A stretch of 53,982 bases of DNA from the NCBI RefSeq assembly GCF_000300995.1, contig NZ_AMRJ01000023.1, positions 1-53,982 of the forward strand, read 5' to 3'. A program made the position numbers and the translations under genes. Positions 1 to 10,336 of the stretch are shown here, piece by piece. Each line of letters begins with the position of its first letter. Position 1 is the stretch's first letter. Source of the DNA: Alcanivorax hongdengensis A-11-3. GTDB taxonomy: Bacteria > Pseudomonadota > Gammaproteobacteria > Pseudomonadales > Alcanivoracaceae. The notes beneath the pieces are model-generated. The model had not been told where the DNA came from and did no database searches. It was given only the letters and a program-made list of their open reading frames with translations.

Positions 1-68
1 CCCATCAACCATTAAATCCGTATACCCAAAAACCGGTAACTGTCAGATCAAGTCTGAATTACTACAGA

Positions 69-1457
69 TCATGGCATTTGCAAGGAGCAGGATTGGCTGT
101 CAGCCTCCTCGCTGGTGGGCTGATTCGTGATTTCTTCCAGCTTTTCTCCAAGTCGACGCCAGGCATCGATGCACTCACTGGTGTAGCTGTGCCTTTGGTA
201 GGTGCGTTTGATGCGATTTTCTTCCGTGTGATTGAGGCAGCGCTCAGCCACCTCTGGAATAACGCCAAGTGCCGTCATCATGGTGGCCCCAGTCCGGCGT
301 AGATCGTGAGGCGTCCATTTCCCACCCGGCAGAATCAAGGATTGTGCTTTGCTGCTGCGGTTGCTCATGGTGCCCTGGCTGGAGGGACGCTGGCGGTCAG
401 ACAGCTGCTTTGTGACCGTTTTCGAGCACAGAGCCCCGGTGCCTTCTCTATTGGGGTAGCACCACGGGGTGTTGCCATGGATTTCCCGTAACTTCAGGAA
501 ATAGTGTTTGCTAAACGGGGATAAATGGATGTTGTGAGGCTTGCCGTTCTTGCTGTTCTCTCTGGGAATGAGCCAGGTGTCCTTATCAAAGTCCAGGTGC
601 TCCCAACGGGCCGCGAGTAGCTCCCCGATGCGGCAGCATGTAGATAGGGCTATCCAGATGGCGTACTGCGTGCTGAACAGCAAATTGGCGTTGGGTATGG
701 CCTGCTTGAGTTGCAAGATTTCGTCTTCGGACAGTACCCGATCTCTTTCCGTTTCCTTGCCGCCAATTTTGGCCTTGCGGATGCTGCTTGTCGGATCGAA
801 TTCAATAATGTCCCGATCCACGGCAAAGCGGAACATTTGTCGCATCAGACTGAAAACCACTTTCACCATGCGGGTGACTCCCCGTGCCGCCATGGCGTCG
901 GTAACCTGAGTGATATGCCCTTTACGGATGTCTGCGACGAAGACCTGGCCAATGAGGGGGAGTACATCTTTCTCGAACATGCGCCGGACTTCTGCTCCCT
1001 TGTCCTTCCGGTGCGACACGTCAATCTCCATCCAGCGCTCGAAGAGCTGGGAAACGGTCTGTCGAGAAGCCAGTGCAGCGGCCTCGGCCGCTTTTTGTGC
1101 CGCTTCTTGCTCCAGGCGGCGAACTTCCGCTTCACGAATCGCCTTCTCAGCATCGCGTTCAGCATCGAGGTGTTCAGTGAGGTTCTTGATTCCTGTGAGA
1201 TACAGCTGGGAGAGTTCGTTGGCTTTGGCGCGGGCCGTTTTCAGGGTTAAACCGTTAGTCCCTGTGCGGGAGTAGGCCCCCAGAGGAATGTATTGGCGTT
1301 TGCCGTCCTCGTCGGAATAGCGAAAGTAGAATAGTGGTCCGCCGGTTGGGCGGAGGCGGACCGATAGACGTCCGTGACCACGAGGGGAGGCTTCAGTGAT
1401 CCAGGCAACTTTTTCAACCTTAATGGCAAGCTGCTTGTCGGTGAGGATTTTGGACAT
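69..1457 (-). CDS. Tyrosine recombinase / integrase (DUF4102-type)
   Basis: This is a 462-residue site-specific recombinase of the phage/island integrase family, which breaks and rejoins DNA at att sites. Residues 1-90 look like the N-terminal DUF4102 arm-binding domain (FRYSDEDGKRQYIPLG). A charged Ala/Glu-rich coiled linker follows at about 98-132, a core-binding SAM-like domain at about 135-225, and the catalytic domain from about 240. Visible catalytic residues are R276 (CCRIGELLAARW), a Lys at about 303-306, H384-x-x-R387 (HDLRRTGATM), H410 and the nucleophile Y420 (IKRTYQRH). The length is normal and the gene appears intact. It reads out of the window, so the element it belongs to lies to the left. 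An att-like core sits just behind its start (1588-1618). No clear Shine-Dalgarno precedes the ATG at 1457. The integrase call is firm; the element it serves is not visible. Confidence 0.93.
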   Translation of the reverse strand: MSKILTDKQLAIKVEKVAWITEASPRGHGRLSVRLRPTGGPLFYFRYSDEDGKRQYIPLGAYSRTGTNGLTLKTARAKANELSQLYLTGIKNLTEHLDAERDAEKAIREAEVRRLEQEAAQKAAEAAALASRQTVSQLFERWMEIDVSHRKDKGAEVRRMFEKDVLPLIGQVFVADIRKGHITQVTDAMAARGVTRMVKVVFSLMRQMFRFAVDRDIIEFDPTSSIRKAKIGGKETERDRVLSEDEILQLKQAIPNANLLFSTQYAIWIALSTCCRIGELLAARWEHLDFDKDTWLIPRENSKNGKPHNIHLSPFSKHYFLKLREIHGNTPWCYPNREGTGALCSKTVTKQLSDRQRPSSQGTMSNRSSKAQSLILPGGKWTPHDLRRTGATMMTALGVIPEVAERCLNHTEENRIKRTYQRHSYTSECIDAWRRLGEKLEEITNQPTSEEADSQSCSLQMP

Positions 1458-1479
1458 AATGGTACTATCGTTTCGCTCT

Positions 1480-1501
1480 GGTTGCCGTTCGGTTGCCGTT
1501 T
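1480..1501. repeat. Direct repeat upstream of the integrase gene
   Basis: Two adjacent 11-bp copies of GGTTGCCGTTY lie 22-44 bp upstream of the integrase start. Short direct repeats in this position are often arm-type integrase sites or regulator sites. That role is inferred, not shown. Confidence 0.4.
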
Positions 1502-1570
1502 CTCAATCGCTTCCGGCGGATTTTAGTGGACTTTGTAGGACAATACAATTAATCGCGTTTCTATAACTAA

Positions 1571-2359
1571 TTGAAAATAAAGATAAAGTGGATTTCTGTG
1601 GACGTAGGCGGACAGTGCTTTACACTTATGGTTGGCAAGGTAACTGGCCCCATGTTCTATCGGCCCGAAGGCGAGGAACATGATAGCGCCACCCTGGCGC
1701 GCAAGACCGAGTGGCTTGAAAAAGAAGTGGGGCGCGATAGCCTGGCCAATGCCACCAAGAACAGCTTGGGCTCCACGTTGACGGTGTTCATGGTCCCGGA
1801 GAATATCCAGGAGGATGTACTGGCCCAGGTCCATGGTGAGCCGACGCGCCCACAACCTGTGGAAGATGACAGCGATGAAGAGGCTGTCGACCCGCTGGCC
1901 GATATCGAGAATCAGGCCCTGGAGCGCATCAAGGATCTGGTCAGCGGGTTGGATGACAAGGAAATGGAATTACTGGTCGCCGGAATCCTTCGCGCCATGG
2001 GTTACAAGACACAGGTCTCCGCCGTCGGCGCAGATCGGGGCAAGGACATTATCGCCTCCCCGGATGGCTTCGGCTTTGAAAACCCGCGCATCGTGGTAGA
2101 GGTAAAGCATCGTAATGGCCAGATGGGCAGCCAGGCGATTCGCAGTTTCCTTGGTGGCCGCCACAAGGACGACCGAGGGCTCTACGTCAGCACCGGGGGC
2201 TTTACCCGCGATGCCCTGTACGAAGGCGACCGCGCCAACGTGCCCCTTACTCTGTGGACCCTGGACCAGTTGGTGCGAGCGCTCATTGATCACTATGACA
2301 ATACCGATACGGAAACCAAGCGGTTGGTGCCATTGAAGCGCTTATACTGGCCCGCATAA
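1571..2359 (+). CDS. mrr: Mrr-type restriction endonuclease, N-terminus truncated
   Basis: This 262-residue protein has a C-terminal Mrr_cat (PD-(D/E)xK) nuclease domain at about residues 120-245. The catalytic set is visible: D159 in RGKDII, then E177-x-K179 in VVEVKHR, with a Gln in SQAIRSF. Enzymes of this family cut foreign, often modified, DNA. The family region from about residue 20 (VGKVTGPMFYRPEGEEHD) normally follows a further N-terminal stretch of roughly 80 residues. Here it is replaced by codons lying in an att-like sequence (1588-1618), and no Shine-Dalgarno precedes the ATG at 1571. I infer that a mobile element removed the 5' end. The nuclease domain is whole, so some activity may remain; an internal start such as the ATG at 1628 is possible. 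It lies 82 bp upstream of hsdM in the same direction. Confidence 0.75.
   Translation: MKIKIKWISVDVGGQCFTLMVGKVTGPMFYRPEGEEHDSATLARKTEWLEKEVGRDSLANATKNSLGSTLTVFMVPENIQEDVLAQVHGEPTRPQPVEDDSDEEAVDPLADIENQALERIKDLVSGLDDKEMELLVAGILRAMGYKTQVSAVGADRGKDIIASPDGFGFENPRIVVEVKHRNGQMGSQAIRSFLGGRHKDDRGLYVSTGGFTRDALYEGDRANVPLTLWTLDQLVRALIDHYDNTDTETKRLVPLKRLYWPA
1588..1618. other. att-like core sequence, left
   Basis: This 31-bp stretch begins GTGGATTTCTGTGGAC and ends CGGACAGTGC. It matches 24 of 31 positions of the reverse complement of 52880-52910, which lies in the same relative place beside the second integrase gene. It can be read as two 8-bp arms around a 2-bp centre (TCTGTGGA-CG-TAGGCGGA), a layout suited to a tyrosine-recombinase core. 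It lies inside the first 16 codons of the mrr-like reading frame. Position and similarity are seen; the att role is inferred. Confidence 0.4.
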
Positions 2360-2441
2360 TAAGCCGCTCAAGCGTCGTCATGTTGATCACAGTAATGAAC
2401 ATACCTATCCACCTTACGAAGCTGGATATAGAGAAACGTAA

Positions 2442-4176
<1,735 letters not shown>

Positions 4177-4184
<8 letters not shown>

Positions 4185-5463
4185 TACGGTTCCTGAGGGT
4201 TGGGCCTCCGGTATATTTGGAGATCTGGCTAAAGTTCAGAATGGTTTTGCATTCAAAAGCTCGGATTTCTCAGATTCTGGTTTTGCGGCCGTTATCAGAA
4301 TGAGCAACCTTAAAGCCGGAAAAATTGACCTCGAAGACGCAAAATTTGTATCTGCTGATTCCCTGGAAGGGTTGGATAAGTTTAAGTTGACTCCCGGTGA
4401 CTTTCTCTTTGGGATGTCGGGTAGCCTGGATAACTATGCTTGGGTTCGAGAACAGGATGGTTGTTGCTACCTTAATCAGCGAGTGGGTTGTCTTCGGGCA
4501 AAGGGAGATTCTGATCCGCTCTTTACTTCATATTGTTACCTTTCAGAGCCGGTAAAAATGGAGATTATAGGGCTGGCAGCTGGCGCTGCGCAGCTCAATA
4601 TCAGTAGCTCGCAGTTAGAATCAATATCTGTAGATATTCCCCCTCTCCACGAACAACAAAAAATCGCAGCCATCCTGTCCTCCGTCGATGACGTGATCGA
4701 AAAGACACGCGCACAGATCGACAAGCTGAAAGACCTGAAAACCGGCATGATGCAGGAGCTGTTGACCAAAGGCATTGGGCATACCGCGTTCAAGGATTCC
4801 CCGGTGGGGCGGATTCCAGATTCATGGGATGTTAAGGCTTTAGGTGAACTTACATCCTTGATAAAGAGCGGGCTTTCTAGGCGTATTTCGTCACAGGATA
4901 TCGGCATTCCGTTGTTGATATCAGGAAACATCAAGCATGGGTCTCTCGATACGACAGAACTCAGGTACTGGTACGTCGATGACCCTCAGGGTGCCAATAC
5001 CAGCAATTACATGCTCAACGATGGCGATATTCTCATGTGCTTCATTAACAGCATGAGCCAAATAGGGAAAAGCTGTATTTTCAGAGACATTGGACGACCT
5101 GCCATTTACACGACGAATCTTTTTCGGATCGTTCCGAAGAAAGACTATTCGTCGGAATATCTGCAAATGATCTTTATGACAAGCCGTTTCCAAAACGAGA
5201 TTCAGCTTATTTCAAAACCAGCCGTGAATCAGGCATCGTTCACAAAATCAGACCTTGAGCAGCTATATGTTCCAGTACCACCCACGACGGAGCGTGACCT
5301 TATAACAAAAGCGGTCACTTCTATCGGGGATAAGATTCTTGCGACGGAGCATAGACTAATGGGGTTATTCGGCATCAAAAAATCCCTTATGCAAGACCTG
5401 CTCACCGGCAAGGTCAGAGTTAACGTCGATAACAATAATTTGGAGGCGCGTGTGGCTGGCTAG
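4177..5463 (+). CDS. hsdS: Type I restriction-modification specificity subunit HsdS
   Basis: This 428-residue S subunit sets the DNA target of the type I complex. It has the usual two half-repeats: TRD1 at about 5-155, a central conserved helical region at about 156-200 ([20 protein letters not shown]), TRD2 at about 215-370, and a distal conserved region ([13 protein letters not shown], then [15 protein letters not shown]). The TRDs differ from each other, predicting a bipartite target that cannot be read from sequence alone. Base composition is clearly more AT-rich than hsdM and hsdR, especially in the TRDs. This is common for hsdS because TRDs are exchanged by recombination. The start overlaps the end of hsdM. 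Confidence 0.95.
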
Positions 5464-5521
5464 TCGCCGCTCGTGTGTATGATGGCGTTAGCTAGATTGG
5501 TACATTCGAACATTCTTAGGG

Positions 5522-6310
5522 GTGATTATTGCTAATAAGGTTGCGAAAGGAATGGATAACAATTTTGTAGATGTCGTTCAGGGCGTTATTGAAGATGCGA
5601 TTCCGAAAAATAAGGATCGCAGCTCATTAGTTGACTACTTATTTAAATATAGATTTGGCAATAAATTGCCACGTGGAAGATCCTTTGATCGCGTCAGGAT
5701 GTTGGAGAAATCTGCTGAGTTCGGTAGTTTTATCGAGGAGCTTGGTGATCATGGATTCTTCTCAAACAATGAAAGTGTTGTTTCTCCGTACCTGAAAATG
5801 CAATGGGCCATGCTCACTCTGGCTCAAATGAAAGGAGTGTGCTGCTATAACTTAGCAGCACTAAAAGACGTTATTAATAAGCTTGAGGGGGCGGCACCAC
5901 CAAGTGTGGATTTGATTAAGTACAACATACCCTTTAAGGGCTCTGGATCGTTCGCTGGATATAAGCACCATCATGTGCCTTTATTGCCAAATTCGTATCT
6001 GAGTATGATCGGAAAGGCCAACAAGGATGGCTCTCTTATCAATGAAACTGCTCTGCTTGAGGCCATCAATCTAAAAGAGGGCAAGTTTGATCTTAATTCC
6101 GTCGAGGAGGAGATAAGCCAGAGAGGGGCTAGAAAGGGAGGAAGAATGACAGGCCATTGGTTGATTAGTAGACAAGAGGTTGGAGCCAATATCTATCTGG
6201 GGGTTTTTCCTCATAGCCAAGGAAAGCACGACGACGTTTGGATAAAAAAGTGCCTTTTCGAGTCCGAGCGCCTACTCTCAAAGTTTGGATTTGCGAATGT
6301 TCCAGGATGA
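5522..6310 (+). CDS. Unknown protein encoded between hsdS and hsdR
   Basis: I do not recognise this family. The frame opens with GTG at 5522 (262 residues), but the ATG at 5552 with GAAAGGA just before it is at least as likely (252 residues). The protein is soluble, with no signal peptide or membrane segment. The middle has a His-rich stretch (GSGSFAGYKHHHVPLL), and near the C-terminus is a run with the look of a conserved core (GGRMTGHWLISRQ, then NIYLGVFPHSQGKHDD). The gene is much more AT-rich than hsdM and hsdR. It begins 58 bp after hsdS and its stop lies 14 bp inside hsdR (ATG at 6297), so it is co-transcribed and probably coupled to hsdR translation. By position it could be an accessory defence gene or a partner of the restriction complex. 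That is inference only. Confidence 0.75.
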   Translation: MIIANKVAKGMDNNFVDVVQGVIEDAIPKNKDRSSLVDYLFKYRFGNKLPRGRSFDRVRMLEKSAEFGSFIEELGDHGFFSNNESVVSPYLKMQWAMLTLAQMKGVCCYNLAALKDVINKLEGAAPPSVDLIKYNIPFKGSGSFAGYKHHHVPLLPNSYLSMIGKANKDGSLINETALLEAINLKEGKFDLNSVEEEISQRGARKGGRMTGHWLISRQEVGANIYLGVFPHSQGKHDDVWIKKCLFESERLLSKFGFANVPG

Positions 6311-9300
6311 AGCCGATAAAGTCGAAACCCCTGCCATCGAGCAGCTGGTAAAGCAAGGCTGGGCCTTTGTTTCCGGTGCCGAACTGGCACCGGGGCAGCC
6401 GGGGGATGAGCGCAGCTATTACCGCGATGTAGTGCTGGCGAAACGGCTGGAGGCCGCCCTGCGCCGCTTGAACCCGTGGATCAGCGAGGAAAACCTGCGC
6501 AAGGTGTTGCGCGAGTTCACCCACCCCAATTTCGCAGGCTTGATTGAATACAACCAGGCCCTGTGGGAGATGCTCTGCTGCACCGGCGATAACGCGATTT
6601 CGGTGGAGCAGGATCTGGGCTCGGGCCGCAAGGGCCAGACCGTCACCGTTATCGATTTCGACAACCCGGCCAACAACGACTTTCTCTGCACCAGCCAGTT
6701 CAAGGTGGAAGGGGCGACCCAGAACATCATTCCCGATATTGTCTGTTTCGTGAATGGCCTGCCGCTGGCGGTGATCGAGTGCAAATCTCCCTATGTGGCC
6801 GATGCCATTGGCGAGGGCATCAACCAACTACGCCGCTACGCCAACCTGCGCCGCCCGGAAGACTTTGAGGGGGCGCAGAAGCTGTTCTGGTATAACCAAT
6901 TGATGGTATCCAGCTGCCGGGATCAGGCCCGGGTCGGCACCATCAGTTCCATGGCCCAGCATTACGGCGACTGGAAGGATGCCTACCCTTATAACGATGC
7001 GGATATCCGTGGGCTGTTGGCGCAACCGGTGGCCGGGAGTGGGGCGGCTGGCGCGGAGCCTGCCAGCAAGGTTGAAGATGTGCCGTCCATGGCCTATCTG
7101 GAACAGGCCAGGGCCATGGCGACGGCCAATGGTGCATGCGAAACGGGGCAGGGTGATATCACCGCGCAGCAACGCCTGCTGATGGGCATGTTCAGCCACG
7201 ACACCTTCCTGGATCTGATCCGCAACTTCATCCTGTTCGAGCCGGTGGAAGGTCGCCTGATCAAGAAGGTGGCCCGTTATCAGCAGTACCGGGCGGTGAA
7301 CAAGGTGATCGAGCGGCTGAAGCACGGCACTACCCGTAAAGAAAAGTCCGGCGTGGTGTGGCACACCCAGGGCTCGGGCAAGTCGCTGACCATGGTCATG
7401 CTGGCGGTGAAGATGCGCCGCGATCCTGAATTGCAGAAGTACAAGCTGGTGTTCGTCACCGACCGTACCCAGCTGGACAGCCAGCTCTCCGCTACCTTCC
7501 GCGATGCCCAGAACGAAACCATCTACAACGCCAATTCGGTGGCCAAGCTGAAGGAGCTGCTCACCAAGGATGCCTCTGACATTGTCACCGCCATGGTGCA
7601 GAAGTTTCAGGATGCGGAAGCCGAGGGCGACTTCACCGACTTGAACCCCAGCGACAAGATCATCGTGCTGGCCGACGAGGCCCACCGCACCCAGTTTGGC
7701 GGGCTGGCGGCCACCATCAACGCGGCCCTGCCCAATGCCCCCAAGATCGGCTTTACCGGCACGCCGTTGCTGAAGACCCAGAAGATGGATCAGGCCTTCG
7801 GTGGCTACATTGACCAGTACAAGATCAATGAGGCGGTGGAAGACGGCGCCACGGTGCGCATCATCTACGAAGGCCGCCAGGCCCAGACCGAGGTGGTGGG
7901 CGAATCCCTGGACAAGCTGTTTGATGAGTACTTCAAGGAGAAGAGCGACGACGAGAAGCGCGAGATCAAGAAGAAGTACGGAGTAGAGCGGGCGGTGCGC
8001 GAAGCCCCGGCGCGGATTCGCTGGGTGTGCCTGGATCTGCTCAAGCACTACCGGGAACATATCCAGCCCAACGGCTTCAAGGCCATGGTGGTGGTGGGCA
8101 GCCGCCATGCGGCCACGGTGTACAAGAAGACCCTGGATGAGCTGAGCGCGCCACCGTCCGAGGTGATTATCAGTGGTAGCCACAATGATGAGGGCTACAT
8201 TGCCAAGTACACCGACAAGACCCAGCAGAAGCAGGCCATCGAGGGCTTCAAGAAGCCCCTGAACGAGAACCCGCTGGCCTTCCTGATTGTGAAGGACATG
8301 CTGCTCACCGGCTTCGATGCTCCCATTGCTCAGGTGATGTACATCGACCGCAGCCTGAAGGATCACACCCTGATGCAGGCCATTGCGCGGGTGAATCGTA
8401 CCTACAAGGGGAAACAGGCGGGCTTTGTGGTGGATTACTACGGGCTGTCCGATTACCTCACCGAGGCGCTGGAGCAGTTCAGCAGCGATGACGTGGAGGG
8501 CACCTATGTCACCCTCAAGGACGAGATCCCCAAGCTGAAGGCGACCCATACGCGGGTGGCTCAGGTGTTCAGTGGACTGAAGGACAGCCTTGGGCCAAAG
8601 AAGGTAGAAAGAGATATCGATGACTACGTGCTGTTCCTCAAGGACGAAGACATCCGCCAGCAGTTCGAACTGGCCTACAAGCGCTTTGCCCGCCAGATGG
8701 ACGTGGTGCTGCCCGACCCGGCGGCCAAGCCGTTTATTCCCGACCTGAAGCTGTGGGGCAAGGTGCAGAACGCCGCCCGCAACCGTTACCGCGACCCGGG
8801 CCTGAATATCGCCGATGCTGGCGAGAAGGTGCGGCAACTGGTGGATGAGCACATCATCAGCACCGGGGTTGACCCGAAGATCCCGCCGGTGGACTTGATG
8901 GCGGCCAACTTCCGCGAATCCGTGGAGCAGATCAAATCCCCGGAATCCCGCGCCTCCGAGATCGAAAGCGCCATCAAGCACCACATCACCGTGAACCTGG
9001 AAGAAGACCCGGAATACTACAAGTCCCTGAGCCTGCGCCTGCGCGACATCATCGAGAAGACCAACGGCAAGTGGGAGCAGCAGCTGGAGCTGCTGCTGGA
9101 CATGGTTGGTTCTATCGAGAGTAACCGCAAGCAAGAGGGAGATGACAAGGGCCTGGATGAAACCGAGATGGCTTTCTTCCGCATTCTGATGTCGGAAGTG
9201 GTTCGCCATACAGGCGAAGAGGTGGTGGGCGAGAGCGTCGAGGACGAGATCAAGACCACCACCCAGGCACTGGTTGAGATGTTCGACGAAGCCACCCAGA

Positions 9301-9449
9301 TCGTGGATTTCTTCAAGAAAGGCGAAGAGATCAAGCGCATGAAGAAAGCCATCAAGCGGGCGATCCTGGACTGCAGCTTTGGCGACAAGACGATTGTGAA
9401 TGTGGTGCAGGAGCGGTTTATGGATCTGGCGAAGACGAAGTTTCGGTAA
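6297..9449 (+). CDS. hsdR: Type I restriction endonuclease subunit HsdR
   Basis: This is the R subunit: it translocates DNA using ATP and cleaves it away from the recognition site. From the ATG at 6297 it has 1050 residues (a TTG at 6285 would add four). An HSDR_N nuclease domain covers about 30-230, with PDIV and then VIECKSP at about 150-165, the PD-(D/E)xK site. The SF2 motor follows: Walker A in HTQGSGKSLT at about 355-364, DEAHRTQFG at about 458-466, GFTGTPL shortly after, and motif VI in MQAIARVNRTYKG. The C-terminus is helical and should bind HsdM. The reading frame is intact. It overlaps the unknown gene upstream by 14 bp. Confidence 0.97.
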   Translation: MFQDEADKVETPAIEQLVKQGWAFVSGAELAPGQPGDERSYYRDVVLAKRLEAALRRLNPWISEENLRKVLREFTHPNFAGLIEYNQALWEMLCCTGDNAISVEQDLGSGRKGQTVTVIDFDNPANNDFLCTSQFKVEGATQNIIPDIVCFVNGLPLAVIECKSPYVADAIGEGINQLRRYANLRRPEDFEGAQKLFWYNQLMVSSCRDQARVGTISSMAQHYGDWKDAYPYNDADIRGLLAQPVAGSGAAGAEPASKVEDVPSMAYLEQARAMATANGACETGQGDITAQQRLLMGMFSHDTFLDLIRNFILFEPVEGRLIKKVARYQQYRAVNKVIERLKHGTTRKEKSGVVWHTQGSGKSLTMVMLAVKMRRDPELQKYKLVFVTDRTQLDSQLSATFRDAQNETIYNANSVAKLKELLTKDASDIVTAMVQKFQDAEAEGDFTDLNPSDKIIVLADEAHRTQFGGLAATINAALPNAPKIGFTGTPLLKTQKMDQAFGGYIDQYKINEAVEDGATVRIIYEGRQAQTEVVGESLDKLFDEYFKEKSDDEKREIKKKYGVERAVREAPARIRWVCLDLLKHYREHIQPNGFKAMVVVGSRHAATVYKKTLDELSAPPSEVIISGSHNDEGYIAKYTDKTQQKQAIEGFKKPLNENPLAFLIVKDMLLTGFDAPIAQVMYIDRSLKDHTLMQAIARVNRTYKGKQAGFVVDYYGLSDYLTEALEQFSSDDVEGTYVTLKDEIPKLKATHTRVAQVFSGLKDSLGPKKVERDIDDYVLFLKDEDIRQQFELAYKRFARQMDVVLPDPAAKPFIPDLKLWGKVQNAARNRYRDPGLNIADAGEKVRQLVDEHIISTGVDPKIPPVDLMAANFRESVEQIKSPESRASEIESAIKHHITVNLEEDPEYYKSLSLRLRDIIEKTNGKWEQQLELLLDMVGSIESNRKQEGDDKGLDETEMAFFRILMSEVVRHTGEEVVGESVEDEIKTTTQALVEMFDEATQIVDFFKKGEEIKRMKKAIKRAILDCSFGDKTIVNVVQERFMDLAKTKFR

Positions 9450-9465
9450 TGGCCAGGCCTCTGCC

Positions 9466-9528
9466 GTAGGAGCGTCGCTGGCGGCGCGATCACTAACGCT
9501 GAAATCGCGCCGCCAGCGACGCTCCTAC
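9466..9528. repeat. REP-like long perfect hairpin
   Basis: Two 25-nt arms (9466-9490 and 9504-9528) are perfectly complementary around a 13-nt loop. The outer ends are GTAGGAGC and GCTCCTAC, the form of Pseudomonas-type REP/BIME palindromes spread by RAYT transposases. It begins 16 bp after the hsdR stop and may also stabilise or end the hsd transcript. It lacks a T-tract, so a classical terminator is unlikely. Confidence 0.8.
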
Positions 9529-9582
9529 AAATAAGATAAGAGCCAGCTACCAACTAACTAATTGAAATACAAGGAGCCAAGG

Positions 9583-9672
9583 ATGGCTTTGTATGCTGAT
9601 GGGCTGTCGGAGACAGTCGATGGCTTGCCGATATACGCGAATCGCGTATACTTTGGGCTGAGCACCCCGTGA
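9583..9672 (+). CDS. Mini-ORF coupled to the toxin gene
   Basis: This 29-codon frame starts with ATG at 9583, preceded by a strong Shine-Dalgarno (AAGGAG, 6-nt spacing). It ends in TGA at 9670-9672, overlapping the GTG start of the toxin (GTGA). The peptide begins MALYADGLSETVDG and has no recognisable domain. The toxin start has no Shine-Dalgarno of its own, so ribosomes finishing this ORF could restart on the toxin. The candidate toxin promoter and operator lie inside this ORF. It may be a leader peptide or a remnant of an older gene. Confidence 0.45.
   Translation: MALYADGLSETVDGLPIYANRVYFGLSTP
9625..9652 (+). promoter_or_regulatory. Toxin-antitoxin promoter with palindromic operator
   Basis: A sigma70-like promoter is visible: TTGCCG (9625-9630), a 16-bp spacer and TATACT (9647-9652). 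A perfect inverted repeat, TATACGCGAATCGCGTATA (9632-9650, 8-bp arms), fills the spacer and runs into the -10 box. This fits repression by the HTH antitoxin encoded downstream, as usual for type II systems. Transcription would start near 9659, only about 10 nt before the toxin GTG, giving a nearly leaderless mRNA. Confidence 0.65.
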
Positions 9673-10022
9673 AGGCCCTGTTTGTCGAGCTGCCGCCGTT
9701 CAGCCGCCACCGGGCGGACTACCTGAAAGACGAGGAATACCGGTTGCTCCAGGCCATGTTGCTGGAATCGCCCCACATGGGGGATGTGATTCGGGGCACG
9801 GGCGGGCTACGCAAGGTACGCTGGGTAGACAAGCGGCGCGGCAAGGGCAAGCGTGGTGGGGTGCGGATTATCTATTACTGGTACGCCGGTGGCGCACAGT
9901 TCTGGTTGTTCACCCTGTATGACAAGGATGAGGCAACCGATTTAACCGCCGACCAGAAGAAAGCTCTCAAGGCGCTGCTGGCGCGAGAGGTGGAGGCGAG
10001 AAGCCATGGCAAAGAAGACTGA
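9669..10022 (+). CDS. RelE/HigB-family toxin (HigB2-like)
   Basis: This 117-residue protein matches the HigB2-like branch of RelE toxins, ribosome-dependent mRNA endonucleases. Signature stretches are ADYLKDEEYRLLQAMLL, MGDVIRGTGGLRKVRW, GKGKRGGVRIIYYW and FTLYDKDEATDLTADQKKAL. The GTG start at 9669 aligns with the family N-terminus (KALFVELPPF), so an upstream extension is not needed. The last 17 bp overlap the antitoxin gene (ATG at 10006). Unlike most RelE pairs but like higBA systems, the toxin comes first. The C-terminus (EVEARSHGKED) is somewhat longer than usual. It probably stabilises the neighbouring defence island. Confidence 0.88.
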   Translation: MKALFVELPPFSRHRADYLKDEEYRLLQAMLLESPHMGDVIRGTGGLRKVRWVDKRRGKGKRGGVRIIYYWYAGGAQFWLFTLYDKDEATDLTADQKKALKALLAREVEARSHGKED

Positions 10023-10335
10023 CAACAAGCGCGATGTCTTCGGCGAACTGGCCGAAGGCTTTGAGGCGTTGCAGGATGCCCGGGAGGGCAAGCAAACCCT
10101 GCAGACCACCGAGCTGGAATTGAAAGACCCGCTGGAAATTACCGCTGCAGAAATTCGTTCGCTGCGGGAAGGCCTGAAAGTGTCCCGCCCGATCTTCGCC
10201 AACATGCTGCGTATGAGTGTGCGCACACTGGAGCGCTGGGAGCAGGACCGTGGCAAACCGGACCAGGGCTCGGCCACCCTGATGCGCCTGATTCAGCGCC
10301 ACCCGGAAACGCTGGAATGGATCAGAGAGTTATAG
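10006..10335 (+). CDS. XRE-family antitoxin (HigA/NadS-like)
   Basis: This 109-residue partner of the toxin has a helix-turn-helix of the XRE type at about residues 45-100 (ITAAEIRSLREGLKVSR, MLRMSVRTLERWEQDRGKP). The N-terminal part (DVFGELAEGFEALQDAREGK) is the toxin-binding arm typical of this group. It overlaps the toxin gene by 17 bp. It should repress its own promoter by binding the 9632-9650 palindrome and should neutralise the toxin by direct binding. It ends one base before the TTG start of the downstream peptidase gene. Confidence 0.88.
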   Translation: MAKKTDNKRDVFGELAEGFEALQDAREGKQTLQTTELELKDPLEITAAEIRSLREGLKVSRPIFANMLRMSVRTLERWEQDRGKPDQGSATLMRLIQRHPETLEWIREL

Positions 10336-10336
10336 C

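Noticed and set aside
6828..9209. 793-residue minus-strand ORF opposite hsdR
   Set aside because: Antisense shadow; its composition is rich in His, Leu and Gly as expected from reading hsdR backwards.
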